From: Leptobrachium leishanense
Taxonomy: Eukaryota > Chordata > Amphibia > Anura > Megophryidae
NCBI GenBank assembly: GCA_009667805.1
Contig: CM019063.1
Span: 55,412,881 to 55,476,880, forward strand
Direction: 5' to 3'
DNA: 64,000 nt
The notes under the pieces were generated by a model that saw only the letters and a program-made list of their open reading frames with translations, was not told the DNA's origin and made no database searches. Shown here piece after piece: positions 35,783-46,006 of this stretch (its first letter is position 1; each line of letters opens with the position of its first letter). The translations under genes and the position numbers were made by a program.

Positions 35783-36135
35783 ACAGCGACCCCCTTACTT
35801 GGACGTATATAATTTGATTCACTTTCTCCCCTTGGATTGTTATGTTTCACAGAGAACACCTTATATGAGGCCGTTCATTATCGGTCCCCCTTATACCCCA
35901 TTTGCTAGAGGTACTCCGCTACGAACCCCCTTATTTGGGGACGCTTACTATTCCCCCCCCTCTTTTCTCCCCTTTTGAATACTGTGCTCCACTGAGTCCT
36001 CTCCCCTATATGGAGACGTTTATTATTTTCCTTACGCCGTATTTACGCTGTAATTCTGAAGACAGTTTTGAGTGACCTTCATCTTGATATGTATCTGCAG
36101 ACGAACTTATTTACAAAATAAAAATTTTTAAATAT
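34023..36135 (+). mobile_element. ORF1-only L1-like retroelement (HAL1-like)
   Basis: Begins with a G-run then GCGTGGCTAC, the 5' style of L1/Tx1-group LINEs. It ends in the A-rich tail 'CAAAATAAAAATTTTTAAAT'. A 16 bp target duplication (AAAAAATGCATCTGGG, 34007-34022, versus AAAAAACGCATCTGGG, 36136-36151) differs only at one TG/CG position, so the copy is full length and target-primed. The content is a 290 bp 5' UTR, one intact ORF1 and a 590 bp 3' UTR with no ORF2. The 3' UTR repeats a loose 'CCCTTATTTGGGGACG' motif four or five times. Confidence 0.82.
34313..35542 (+). CDS. L1-type ORF1 protein (nucleic-acid chaperone)
   Basis: 409 codons from ATG 34313 in a good context (CAGCC-ATG). Residues 1-150 are basic and serine/proline-rich with a KKRAQKKRK patch. 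Residues 166-242 form a heptad-rich coiled coil for trimerisation (DELREIREIW to SVEILE). Near residue 240 RHRRRNIRVRGIP marks the start of the RRM-like domain (about 247-335). The C-terminal domain follows (RRRFREVTTALRHKGIRYRWG), matching the L1 transposase_22 fold. In full L1 elements this protein coats the RNA and aids target priming. Here no endonuclease/reverse transcriptase frame follows. The frame is free of stops, which suggests recency or selection. Confidence 0.88.
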   Translation: MPNSRSQKGRSRQRDIRESMPGGPVSRCAVLALSHPPCYDSSGEDDGSSWPRGGIDGMSWLTPESPVLDTRPLSAAGKKRAQKKRKAALAATSEASLAAPEFSDGDLAAYRRLSADSSLASDRQPGWRLEPRALMEGVGTVDPCIVSVGSVGVRIREEDEHLPSTKGDLRKILDELREIREIWRPEVAAVRAEVEVVRAQVTEVQEKTIEVQTEQTHLTERVAVLSSQVKVLTRSVEILETRHRRRNIRVRGIPASISTAELSPYVTRMALKVAGLPPDTPDVVGSIFRVRRPAATPTGTSGDVVVAFRDVAFKVKLMNTPGARDPVHFEGSTLALYHDLPFQTLLARRRFREVTTALRHKGIRYRWGLAGSLVVTHANLSYTITDPSTAWADLAATGLSPDLLELQPD

Positions 36136-36151
36136 AAAAAACGCATCTGGG

Positions 36152-36739
36152 CTCAAATAAGGACATCCGTTAGAGGATGGGCATATTTAATTTGTCCAGG
36201 CCATTGTCATGCCATGATACAGAAACGTGGAATGCATGAAATAAAGCAGCTGATATTCATGCGGAAATTCTCGCTATAATCCAGTTACACGCTGTGCATG
36301 TTCCTGTTTGCAATGTTTTTATTAAACAGCCTTTGGCGATGGAGCTGTTTGCGTGTGGCTAATGTAGCAGAAAGCAATTTTATGAATAAAAAGTCTGCCC
36401 ATTACAATAAAAACTAAGGACGGGTCGTGCTGCTTGGCTGTTCAATTGTAAACAGTGTAGAAGCCATTGAGATCTGCTTTATTTATTTATATTAATGCCA
36501 CGTCTGGTCCATTATATAACAAAAAAAAAACATTATACTTTGCCAGGACATACAGGAATGGAAGATTACGGAAGAAACACACCGCGGCCCAACCCAAGGG
36601 CCCCTGTTCCAGACAGACTATCGGGATATGCCATTAAGAATTGCTACTCCATTTTAAAATAATATATAATGTAATAATAATAATAATAAAAGTAATAATA
36701 TGTCTCAAATTCAACTTGAACCACATTAAAACAAAGGTC
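36152..36739. other. Non-repetitive stretch, strong candidate conserved element
   Basis: 36152-36460 is repeat-free and non-coding, with words such as ATTAAACAGCC, ATTTAATTTG and TTACAATAAA. It is contiguous with 33960-34006 across the L1-like insertion. Later bases (36480-36740) are AT-rich with a short AAT run. Confidence 0.35.
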
Positions 36740-36849
36740 TTAAAGGGACATTATCACCCAAAAAATGAAATATCCTTATTATGGGAATTTGATGTTGCTG
36801 ATATCTTACACGTAATTTGTTTTTCTCTTGTATGTTTAGTTAAGAAAAG

Positions 36850-37560
36850 ATTTTACTCTATATGTGTCACTGGGAGCATCCATTGTGTGATATTTTCCTC
36901 TATATGTGTCTCTGGGTGCATCCATTGTGTGATATTTTCCTCTATATGTGTCTCTGGGTGCATCCATTGTGTGATATTTTCCTCTATATGTGTCACTGGG
37001 CGCATCCATTGTGTGATATTTCCCTCTATATGTGTCACTGGGTGCATCCATTGTGTGATATTTCCCTCTATATGTGTCACTGGGTGCATCCATTGTGTGA
37101 TATTTTACTCTATATGTGTCACTGGGTGCATCCATTGTGTGATATTTTCCTCTATATGTGTCTCTGGGTGCATCCATTGTGTGATATTTTCCTCTATATG
37201 TGTCACTGGGCGCATCCATTGTGTGATATTTCCCTCTATATGTGTCACTGGGTGCATCCATTGTGTGATATTTTCCTCTATATCTGTCACTGGGAGCATC
37301 CATTGTGTGATATTTTCCTCTATATGTGTCACTGGCTGCATCCATTGTGTGATATTTTCCTCTATATGTGTCACTGGGTGCATCCATTGTGTGGTATGTT
37401 CCTCTATGTGTCACTGGGTGCATCCATTGTGTGGTATGTTCCTCTATGTGTCAATGGGTGCATCCATTGTGTGATATTTTCTTCTATATGTGTCACTGGG
37501 CGCATCCATTGTGTGATATTTTCCTCTATATGCGTCACTGGCTGCATCCATTGTGTGATT
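36850..37560. repeat. 42 bp minisatellite, about 17 copies
   Basis: The unit reads GTGTCACTGGGTGCATCCAT plus TGTGTGATATTTTCC and CTCTATAT. Two units near 37390-37450 are shortened. Because 42 is divisible by three and the unit lacks stops in several frames, open frames of 92-277 codons appear on both strands. They are by-products of the repeat. Confidence 0.95.
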
Positions 37561-37785
37561 TTGTTTCTGCTGTCTTTACAGCACTTGCTCCTCAGTACTT
37601 GGCTTTGGGCATAGAATGGAGTGAATGGGTCAGATCTCCAAAAATCCGACTCATATGGATTGCATTGTGTGGGATGTATGCAAAGGACAGCCTGGGGGTG
37701 GGCAGAAAGTCCACGATGAGAAAGTGTTGAAAGTCCACGATCAGATCTCATTCTGCTGTCAGCTCTTATCTCGGGTAGCCTAGAC

Positions 37786-37969
37786 CAGTGGTCCCCAACC
37801 CAGGCCCTCAGGGCCCACTAACAGGCCAGATTTTGCAGATCACCTTGGGGAAATGCAGACTGAATCCTGCAATCACTGAGCAGCAAATCATAACACCTGT
37901 GCTGTGCTTCAGATATCTGGCAAACCTGGCCTGTTAGTGGGCCCTGAGGGCCTGGGTTGGGGACCACTG
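37786..37969. mobile_element. 184 bp hAT MITE
   Basis: Terminal repeats of about 44 bp start CAGTGGTCCCCAACCCAGGC and are perfect on both sides, with a perfect 8 bp duplication GCCTAGAC (37778-37785 and 37970-37977). It is non-coding, and the intact ends suggest a recent insertion. Confidence 0.93.
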
Positions 37970-38132
37970 GCCTAGACAGCACAATAGACTACTTGCAGCC
38001 TTATCCATTCACTCAACTCCCTTTTTTTTCATGCAGTTACTTCAGACAAAGAAAAACTCAGGAGCATGTGTTTTTTTTTCTAATGCACAAGTAATCTAGA
38101 TACAGCTTATGTAAGTGGTAGTTTCCCTTTAA

Positions 38133-38330
38133 ATACGTGTCCGATTTTCGTTTCCACTACAGCTATATCATTGAATGTTAGAGCTTAATTGCAGAGACAT
38201 AACGATATACAGTAATTGTGTGTGTGTGTGTGTGTGTTTCTGATAGATTAACCTGAAGGGATGACAGCTCATAATGGAGTCAGGGATAATCACTAAATAT
38301 TGTTCCACTGTGCGATTCAAGAATATTGCT
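38133..38330. other. Flank with short (GT)n run
   Basis: A (GT)n tract at about 38217-38238. Nothing else recognised. Confidence 0.5.
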
Positions 38331-38338
38331 GGGGGCAG

Positions 38339-39272
38339 TAGATATGTGCGTTTCGTTTCATTCCGAATCACAATTTGGATGAAATTATACCGATTCGTAT
38401 TTCTGAAGCACTTCCAAAATAACAAATCGATTTCATCCGAAATGAAAGGAACCAAAACGGTATATAACATATTGATTTTGGTTTTTATGAATCGATTTGT
38501 TATTCCATTTCACTTACACTCAGCACCACAGGCCATGGACAGCACCATGGTGCCATTTGGTGCGATTCGGAGGCATTGAAATCCCCATAGAGAAGTAATG
38601 GTTAATCTATTCAGAGAACGCCCCACAGCAGAGAAATGTCTGTGAAATGTCCTGATTTTCGGTGGTTCGTTCAAGAGGTTTAAACAGGCGAATCCAAAAG
38701 GTTTTAATGTTAAAAAAATCCTATTCTTATTAAATATTTATTCGACTGTTCATTCTTTTAATTTGCAGCAAAGAGCCTTTTTTATTTATTTATTTTTTAG
38801 AAATTTTGAGGATTTTTTTGGTGAAATTTTTTAGATTCCCAATTATTTTAAAACAATGAGGCTTTTTTTCTTTGCTGAAAACAGCGGGTTTTTCCTTTCT
38901 ACAGTCTGGCTGCATTCAGCGGGTGCTGTCCTTGGTGCTGAAATCTATTTCAGCAGGGCGATTTTTTGCTCTGCCCTGCGATGCTGCTGTCCTTGGTGTT
39001 GAAACATATTTCAGCACCAAGAACAGGGTGATTACATATCTTTTTGATTTAACCCTAATCTAAGTAATTAATTCATCCGTTTCACCATTCCGAAATAACG
39101 AATCAAAACGTATTAACGAATTGATAAAAAAATACGATTAGTAATCTGCCAAAATAACAAAGCGATCCGAAATACGAACCATCAAGTAACATAACAAATG
39201 CACCGAAACAAATTAAAAACGTGACGAATCGATCTGCAACTAAACACATTTTTTTCATTGTGTACATGTCTA
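38339..39272. mobile_element. hAT-type non-autonomous element, 934 bp
   Basis: TAGATATGTGC at the left, GTACATGTCTA at the right, and a perfect 8 bp duplication GGGGGCAG (38331-38338 and 39273-39280). The ends are related to those of X and Y at 10447-12838. The interior is rich in CGATTCGT/ACGAATCG words; no transposase. Confidence 0.88.
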
Positions 39273-39280
39273 GGGGGCAG

Positions 39281-39411
39281 TAACTCCTGCCGAGAGCTGC
39301 CTATCATAAGTGTACTCAAAGTTTAACTCACACTTCAATTGTGGGTGTAACCTTTTCAAGTGCTTGTTGTTTCAAACAATATCAGTTATTCAAACATGGG
39401 ATTTTTACTTA
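39281..39411. other. Short host segment
   Basis: No features. The ACTTAG near 39406 may be the target duplication of the CR1-like LINE (a second ACTTAG lies at about 44127). Confidence 0.35.
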
Positions 39412-39719
39412 GACCTGCGAGCTTAACATCTGTGGCTGGGAAAGTATTTGAGTGCTTACTTAGGGATAATATTCAGGAATTTATTGGGAGGTATAATGCA
39501 ATTGGCAAAAATCAGCATGGTTTCATGAAACACAGATCATGTCAGACTAACCTAATTGCGTTCTATGAAGAAGTAAGTGTCAGTATAGATCAGGGGGTCG
39601 CAGTGGATGTGATTTACTTGGATTTTTTTGTATTTCAAAATTTTTATTTTGCAATAAACAAAAGGTCACAGACCGACCAGTCAGGTGGCCTCACAGGGCC
39701 AAATGAGATACTCACAAAG

Positions 39720-40500
39720 AAAGCACAGAAAACATAAGGGGGGGGGGGTCCACATAGGAAACTACAGAAAATCGAAAATAGTGGGGGGGTGTAGAAACTC
39801 GTCAGGAGGGTCATCCTGCAAAAACAAAAGAGAGTGATGGAGTTCGCTGATGGGGCACCAGGGAAACAAACAAAACCAAAAAAAATAAATAAAAATGAAA
39901 AAAAAAAAAAAAAAGGGATAAAAAGGGTAGTGAGGGACTGCCAAACATATCGTGGCATTCCTGGCTCACCCCAGCAACCCAAAGGGAACCGAGGGCCATG
40001 GAAGGGGCCGCGTGGCCAGGAGACCTGGGGCCAAAAGGGTGTACAGAGCCTAGGTAGCTACCCTAGCGGCTCTCCCAGGCTACCTCCTAATGTCCCACAC
40101 ACAAAAAAAAAAAAGGGGATGGGGAGTCCCAGTGCTCCAACAGACGAACAACATGAACCTACAAAGTCTGTAAGCAGGACCACAAAATCGTTCAGGAGTA
40201 CATAAAAAGGGGGGAGGAAACAAAAATGAAAAAGGGTAGGAACACAAGAATAGACAGAAATGTCCTCAAAAAAAAAAAAAAGGGGGGTCTCAGAGTATTA
40301 GGGGGGTACTCATCAGGGTGGGGGGTGTCATCAACATCGATGAAACAATCAAACATGAGACAATGAAATGGAGGGGGGGGGTCAGCAGGTAGTCTCTATA
40401 TTTGCGGGTAGCAAAGAAGGGGCACGTCTCAAAGAAGGGGGGGGGAATTCTACATTTTTCAGGGCTGTAAAACACTAGGCAGTGCATCGAAAAAATTAGA
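39720..40500. other. Purine-rich 3' part of the L1-like element
   Basis: Repeated G-runs (7-9 G) and A-runs (12-16 A) on the plus strand, that is C- and T-runs in the RNA sense. No gene. The plus-strand frame 39834-40205 is low-complexity. Confidence 0.5.
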
Positions 40501-41165
40501 AAGTCTCGTTAACCCGAGTCCAGCAACGGAGGCAGGAGCGTCACCGGCAAGAAGCCACAGGGCATAACCCAGCAGGTAGACCCCACTGGCTCACAGACAC
40601 CGCAGAGGAACGTCAAAACGAGGCAGAACCGACCACCTCCTCCAGCCTCTCCAACTGCACGGCCCGGCTGAGAATCCACCGCCGAAAGACCCTGTCGCGT
40701 GGTCCCGCTAGAGCCACACTCCATCATCGCCAGGTAAGGCAGCGCCCCAGGAGAAGGGGGATCCCCGGTGGCCATCTCAAAAGCCACTGCAGCTGAAATG
40801 AAGGGCTCCACCTCGGCCCCTGTCACGAAGGTCGCAGGAGTCAGGTCAGGTACGACACCTTGCAGGGGCATCTCACATTCCAATGCAGATACGGCGCTCC
40901 TCTGCTCCACAGCAGCAGCACATCCGTCCTCTAGCAGATCTGGCGGCTCCCGCCCGGACGACATGTCGGCATCCCCTTGAGAGAGGGCACTAAGAGTTGT
41001 GGTCGCCCACGGAGAGACCTGCAGCTCTGAAGGGTCCCGCACCTCCACACACAGCTCGGTCCACCCGGCTCCTCATCGTCTCCACCACGCTCCCCACCTC
41101 ACTCCGCATATCCCGGAAGTCAGTCCTCCAGAGCTCGCGGAACTCCTCCAGTATGTGCCAGACAT

Positions 41166-42055
41166 TGTCACGTATCCCCCTGAATACCAGAATAGTGGTC
41201 CCTATACGTAGACCGATCTCTAACCTTCCGATCCTTGAATGGTCGGCACAACTAGACAGATAATTAACCAGACAATATACAAAAAAGGGTAAACACCAGA
41301 CAGATGTGCAGAATAGAGTATTCGTTCTCCCTAGGACTCCAGAAACAGAAAAGGTAGTCTGCTGTATATATATGGTTACACACAGACTACCACAGGAGCC
41401 AAGGCTGTTTAGGAGCAGAGGCGTAACGGAGTAGTTGCCAACGCTAATGGACATATACAATGAGGTTCGTTTGTCAATGCCAGGAGTCATACACAGGGGT
41501 GATTCGTTTGCCAATGCCAGGAGTCATACACAAGAGTGATTCGTTTGCCAATGCCAGGAGTCATACACAGGGGTGATTCGTTTGCCAATGCCAGGAGTCA
41601 TACACAGGGGTGATTCGTTTGCCAATGCCAGGAGTCATACACAGGGGTGATTCGTTTGCCAATGCCAGGAGTCATATACAAGAGTGATTCGTTTGCCAAT
41701 GCCAGGAGTCATACACAGGGGTGATTCATTTGCCAATGCCAGGAGTCATACACAAGGGTGATTCGTTTGCCAAAGCCAAGGCTCATATACAGAGGATCAA
41801 TAAATTGGTTGGAAGCAGAAAGTCAGTAACTGACAACACCAGACGCACGAGAGCTCTGCGGGAAAATGATACCACGTCAGGGCACCGGTGAACTAGTGAA
41901 GCCGGGTTTTAAACCCGGCGGGTCCGCGTCATACGCCAGGCTCCGCCCCCCGGCATCCCACATGAGCGCACCCGGTGGCGTTATATTTCGGCGCCTGGCC
42001 AGCGAGCAGCGAGGAAGCTGCTGCCAGGCGCCCCAGAACAGTGTAATCCGTGACA
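41166..42055 (-). mobile_element. Solo LTR inside the L1-like element
   Basis: TGTCACG and CGTGACA boundaries with a perfect 5 bp duplication GACAT (41161-41165 and 42056-42060). On the minus strand a TTTAAAA TATA-like box (about 41909) and a GC-rich upstream part suggest the LTR direction. It contains a 37 bp minisatellite. Terminal words match the other two solo LTRs. Confidence 0.85.
41463..41795. repeat. 37 bp minisatellite, about 9 copies
   Basis: The unit is GATTCGTTTGCCAATGCCAG plus GAGTCATACACAGGGGT. It lies wholly inside the solo LTR. Units are nearly identical and contiguous, with no spacers. Confidence 0.93.
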
Positions 42056-43386
42056 GACATCTTCCTTCGTAAGGGGACAAAACCCGTCGAGGGATTCAGC
42101 CATAGCTGCCTCTTCCAGGCAATCAGGAGCAGCAGCAGGACCGGGGCACAAAAGAGGGAGAGCTGCTGGGCCCACTCATGCACGTCCAAGATGGCCGCCG
42201 GCACTAGGCCGCAGGTCCCAAATCGTTCCAAACAGCAGCAGGAGGGCAGCGAAAGGGTCCCAGCTCTGGACCATAGGACACCCGGAGTTTCCCAATCTGA
42301 GAAAAATCTCTGCAGCCGAAGGTGGGTCGCGTTAAACGATTAAATAAAAGGTAACTGCTGGAGAGCACTGCAGAACACGACTTCACCCATCGGCTGTCAG
42401 CTCCGCCCCCCGATTTACTTGGATTTTGCCAAAGCTTTCGACACAGTTTCCACACGAGGTTACTATTTAAATTAAGAAGAATAGGTCTAGATGAAAATAC
42501 TTGTTCTTGGATAGAAAACTGGCTAGAAGATAGGGTACAGAGAGTGGTCTCAAATGATACATTTTCAAGATGGACACCAGTGGTAAGCGGTGTCTCTCAG
42601 GGGTCTGTTATAGGACCAATACTATTCAATTTATTTATAAATGACTTTGAGATATGCATTGAAAGCCATGTATCAGTGTTTGCAGATTTCACAAAACTAG
42701 GAAAAGTAATACAATGTGAGCAGGATGTTACTTCGCTGCGGAGGGATTTAGATAGATTGGGGGACTGGGCACTTAAATGGCAGATGAAATTTAATCTAGA
42801 TAAATGCAAAGTTATGCACTTTGGAGTGAAGAACACATAAGCATCGTATACCCTAAATGGTACGGAGTCAGGGAAATCCAAGCAGGAGAAGGATTTTGGA
42901 ATAATCATAGACTTCAAACTAAGTAACAATGTGCAATGTCAAACAGCAGCCGCCAAGGCCAGCAAAGTATTGGCATGCATTAAAAGGGGAATTCACTCTC
43001 GAGATGAAAACTTAATTTTGCCTCTGTATAAATCAATGGTCAGACCGAACCTTGAATATGCCGTGCAATTTGGGGCACCTGTGTTAAAAAAGGATATTAT
43101 AGCATTAAAAAAAGTGCAGAGACGGGCAACTAAATTAATAAGGGGAATGGAAGGTTTAAGTTATGAGGAAAGACTAACAAGCTTAAACCTGTTTAGTTTA
43201 GAGAAACAGCGCCTTAGAGGGATCTGATAACCTTATATAAATATATACGGGGCCATTATCAACCATTGTCTGATAACCTATTCATTAACAGGACTATACA
43301 CAGGACACGAGGTCACCCATTTAGACTGGAAGAAAGAAAATTCAGCCTAAAGCATAGGAAGGGTTATTTTACGGTGAGAACAATAA

Positions 43387-43811
43387 GGCTAGGGTCAGAC
43401 TAACGCATTTTTCACGTTGTCCGTGAAAAAGTGCGTTGAACGAATGGACGTATTTTTTCACGGAATACGCGATAGCGGTCATACGATGCGCATTTTCGTC
43501 CATGATTTTGTACGGATCATCAATAAAACCCTTTTTACGTCTGGACGTGAGGTTGGCTGGACATTAGCAGCGTCTGACGTCTACTAATCACGCACACACG
43601 CTGCTAGCGGACGCAGCGCACTCTGTACGTCAGTACTAGCGGTTTGACGTTCTCGAAAAAATGCGTTCGTTTGCCACCTGCGTTGCGCAGCCGGACTTTC
43701 GTGCGGCCGTTCTTCGTCTGCTGCCCGGCATTGGATGTCATTTGCTGCTAGCACGGCCGTGATTTAGTGCGGATAAACGCACGTTAATACTGCGTTAGTC
43801 TGACCTTAGCC
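43387..43811. mobile_element. PIF/Harbinger-type MITE, 425 bp
   Basis: GGCTAGGGTCAGACTAACGC at the left, GCGTTAGTCTGACCTTAGCC at the right, and TAA on both sides (43384-43386 and 43812-43814). It is absent at the same place in LINE copy 2 (55199), which confirms the insertion. Related to 61895-62338. Confidence 0.9.
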
Positions 43812-44130
43812 TAAAGCTGTCGAATTCTCTGCCTGTTGAGGTGGTTGGGTCAGAGACTGTACAGACTTTTAAAAAGCGACTGGATAACTTCCTGCAGACA
43901 CAGAATATTAAGGGTTATAATATCTAACATGTGGGTAAAAGCTTCTTGATCCAAGGAGAAATCTGACTGCCATTCTGGGGTCAAGAAGGAATTTTTTCCC
44001 AGTATGTTGGATATTGGCAAGCATTTCAGAATGTTTTTTTGCCTTCTTTTGGATCAACAGCAGTAGGTGATGTGTGAGAGACTGAACCCGATGGACGCAT
44101 GTCTTTTTTCATCCTATGTAACCATGTAAC

Positions 44131-45341
44131 TTAGCACTTAAATATTGGGCACAATACCAAGGTGTTTAGTCCAAGCTAGTTAAAAATAGTTAAATCATGG
44201 AAATTTGCTAATTTTTAGTTATTCCTGTACTTGTTTATTCTATACAGGAATATTTGATAGGGTGGAAGATTCTAAATGGTGTCCCTTATCTGGCACAATG
44301 TCACACGGCGTCTGTATTATCAGCATACAGGCAGAAATATCTTTTGTGTCTGTAAATGTGCTGCAGACAGATAATAAAATGGTGATCTCCTGCTTATGGG
44401 GATTTGTAGTGGTCAGAATGAGATTATTAGCAATGCAATATCTGTATGTGCTGCATAATGCCTGTTTATGGCAATTACAGCAACACCTTGTATCCATACT
44501 GTACAGGGTTTTTTTCACTCATTATAACCCCCTGAATCTTATCCCTGTACAGCAGCGGCTAACGCCACAGGTGTCTCTGTATTCTGCCAAATCCCTGGCT
44601 AATGTATGGTTTGTTGAGCTTTTTGTTACAGTGAGGATGGGGGCTGCTCCTTCCAAAAACAAAATCACTTAACACCAGGCTATGAGTGAGAGTAGTTTTT
44701 CTGTTCTGAACACTGGCTTGTGTTAGATTTTAATTTCCTGTAATATATAATAAATATTTTGTCTTGAAAAGCCTGTTCTTATAAAATGGGCTGTGAAATT
44801 CCCCCCCTCCATTTTGTTAGTGTCAATTCTGCATAGACCGTTGGTCCTTCTATAGGATATGAGCTGTGGCCGATTTCCTGTTATGTTCAGTGCAGGAAAA
44901 TGTGCGCAGAAGCAGGAAGATGGGAAAAGGATTTCTTGTGAACCATATATGGTAATAAGTTAACTGAGTGGCTAAACCTTGATGTTGTAATGTATATGTA
45001 CACTGATTGGCTATAAATTCTGTGAATTTTAATAAATAGATCTGGCTTAACAAGGAAGGTTAGACTTCTGAGAAAGACCAACACAGTCTTGTGATTGATT
45101 CTTTTTGGGGGTCTCCGCCATGGCGTAGCGCAGCTCTTACTTCAGTTTGATATACAGTATAAGAAGAAACTTGGAAAAGGTTTATGGTAATTATAATGGA
45201 AAAATATAATTTTTCAGCTTGAGCCAAGAACAATGAGCTACCATGGAATAGATTGTTGTTCTTGCTATTAGTCATTTTTTGACAAATCCCATACAAAGTA
45301 TAGGACAGGTTAATATACAGTAAGGAGCTGCTAATGGTGAG
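44131..45341. other. Unassigned; LTR-like promoter text near 44700-45150
   Basis: No recognisable protein. 45005-45045 has GGCTATAAATTC followed by AATAAA about 20 bp on, then a GT-rich segment, an order seen in LTR U3-R-U5. No boundaries or duplications could be fixed. The 155-codon frame at 44205-44672 has no known domain. Confidence 0.3.
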
Positions 45342-45953
45342 GTACAGCGTAGGGATGAGCTGTTCGGTTCGATCGGTTCGGAGTTCGATTCGAACATTGG
45401 CCGTTAGAAAGTTCACGAACTTCGAACTTTTTTGGGACGTTCGCCAAAAGTTCGAAAAAAAAAAAAGGAATTTTGAAAAAAGTATAAAAAATGCTTAAAA
45501 ATACAAAAAATCTAGAAATAAAGAGACTCTTTACTGCAGAATATTATAAACAATGGTTTATTAGATACTGAATTAAAACGGGAATATTTTTAACATTGAA
45601 GCCTATGGGATAAAACATTCTTGTTACTAAAACATCAGGCAGACCTCTAATCGGGCACTGTAGAGGGCAGCCTGCAAGGGCCTCCCAAGGATCCCCTTGA
45701 GGAGCATGTGGCCGCCGGATGACAGAGCTGTGACTGTGCGGGCTAGCCACCCGGGTACATGTGGCAGAGACAGGCAGCGCCGGGAGGGAGCCACTGCACC
45801 TGTGGCCACAGCAGACCCCCCCACAACCAGGATCCAGGTAGCCCCACTGACCACCAGGCTAAGGTAAGGCAACACATTTCTAAAAAAAAATAAAGTCCGA
45901 GGACATTTTAAATGTCCCTGGGAACATAAAATAAAACTTTATTTTTTCTTTCT

Positions 45954-46006
45954 CTACCTGGCTGAATGTATTTAATTATATATATTAGATACATTCAGCC
46001 AGGTAG
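45954..46006. repeat. 18 bp perfect hairpin
   Basis: CTACCTGGCTGAATGTAT (45954-45971) pairs with its complement at 45989-46006 across a 17 nt AT loop. Confidence 0.7.

Larger units (their letters stand above)
36740..38132. mobile_element. T2/Kolobok-type element carrying a minisatellite
   Basis: TTAA-AGGGACATTATC at the left, AGTTTCCCT-TTAA at the right (38129-38132). TTAA duplications and AAGGGA starts match the T2 type at 16043 and 59217. The interior is a 42 bp tandem array and a later hAT MITE. No transposase frame. Confidence 0.65.
39627..42411 (-). mobile_element. Non-autonomous L1-like retroelement
   Basis: Perfect 16 bp target duplication GATTTACTTGGATTTT (39611-39626 and 42412-42427). 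On the minus strand it starts with a G-run and GCGGAGCTGACAG and ends 'GCAAAATAAAAATTTTGAAA', almost the same tail as the element at 34023. A short ORF1-like coiled-coil start (LEEFRELWRTD) is readable near 41100-41160. No ORF2. A solo LTR interrupts it. Remaining open frames on either strand are not recognisable proteins. Confidence 0.8.
39412..43925 (+). pseudogene. Reverse transcriptase remnant of CR1-like LINE
   Basis: Pieces in order: 39412-39626 (LTSVAGKVFE, KNQHGFMKHRSCQTN), 42428-42840 (SQGSVIGPILFNLFIND, then FADF), 42931-43227 (LYKSMVRPNLEYAVQF, RRATKLIRGM, LNLFSLEKQRLRG), and 43815-43925 (FKKRLDNFL). The catalytic FADD of copy 2 is FADF here (GAC to TTC at about 42687-42689), so the enzyme is dead even apart from the insertions and frameshifts. 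Confidence 0.85.
39412..44130 (+). mobile_element. CR1-like LINE copy 1, heavily interrupted
   Basis: 5'-truncated within the reverse transcriptase. It continues after the L1-like insertion (39627-42411) and a Harbinger MITE (43387-43811), and ends with the 3' tail 'GAACCCGATGGACGCATGTC...' and (ATGTAAC)n at about 44100-44130. Copy 2 at 53095-55517 aligns block by block. Confidence 0.85.

Noticed and set aside
36641..37614. Long open frames on both strands (up to 277 codons) with repeated CVTGCIHCV-like peptides
   Set aside because: They are readings of a 42 bp tandem repeat whose length is a multiple of three; the same unit is open in several frames on both strands.
40509..41514. Minus-strand frames of 174-179 codons as possible host genes
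   Set aside because: They run across the junction of a solo LTR and an L1-like element; only a short coiled-coil trace is recognisable, so no gene is claimed.
41463..41795. Regular repeats that at first sight resemble a CRISPR array
   Set aside because: Units are contiguous with no unique spacers, lie in an LTR in a eukaryotic context, and no cas-like gene is present.
44205..44672. 155-codon frame
   Set aside because: No domain, no codon pattern or neighbour supporting a gene; probably chance.
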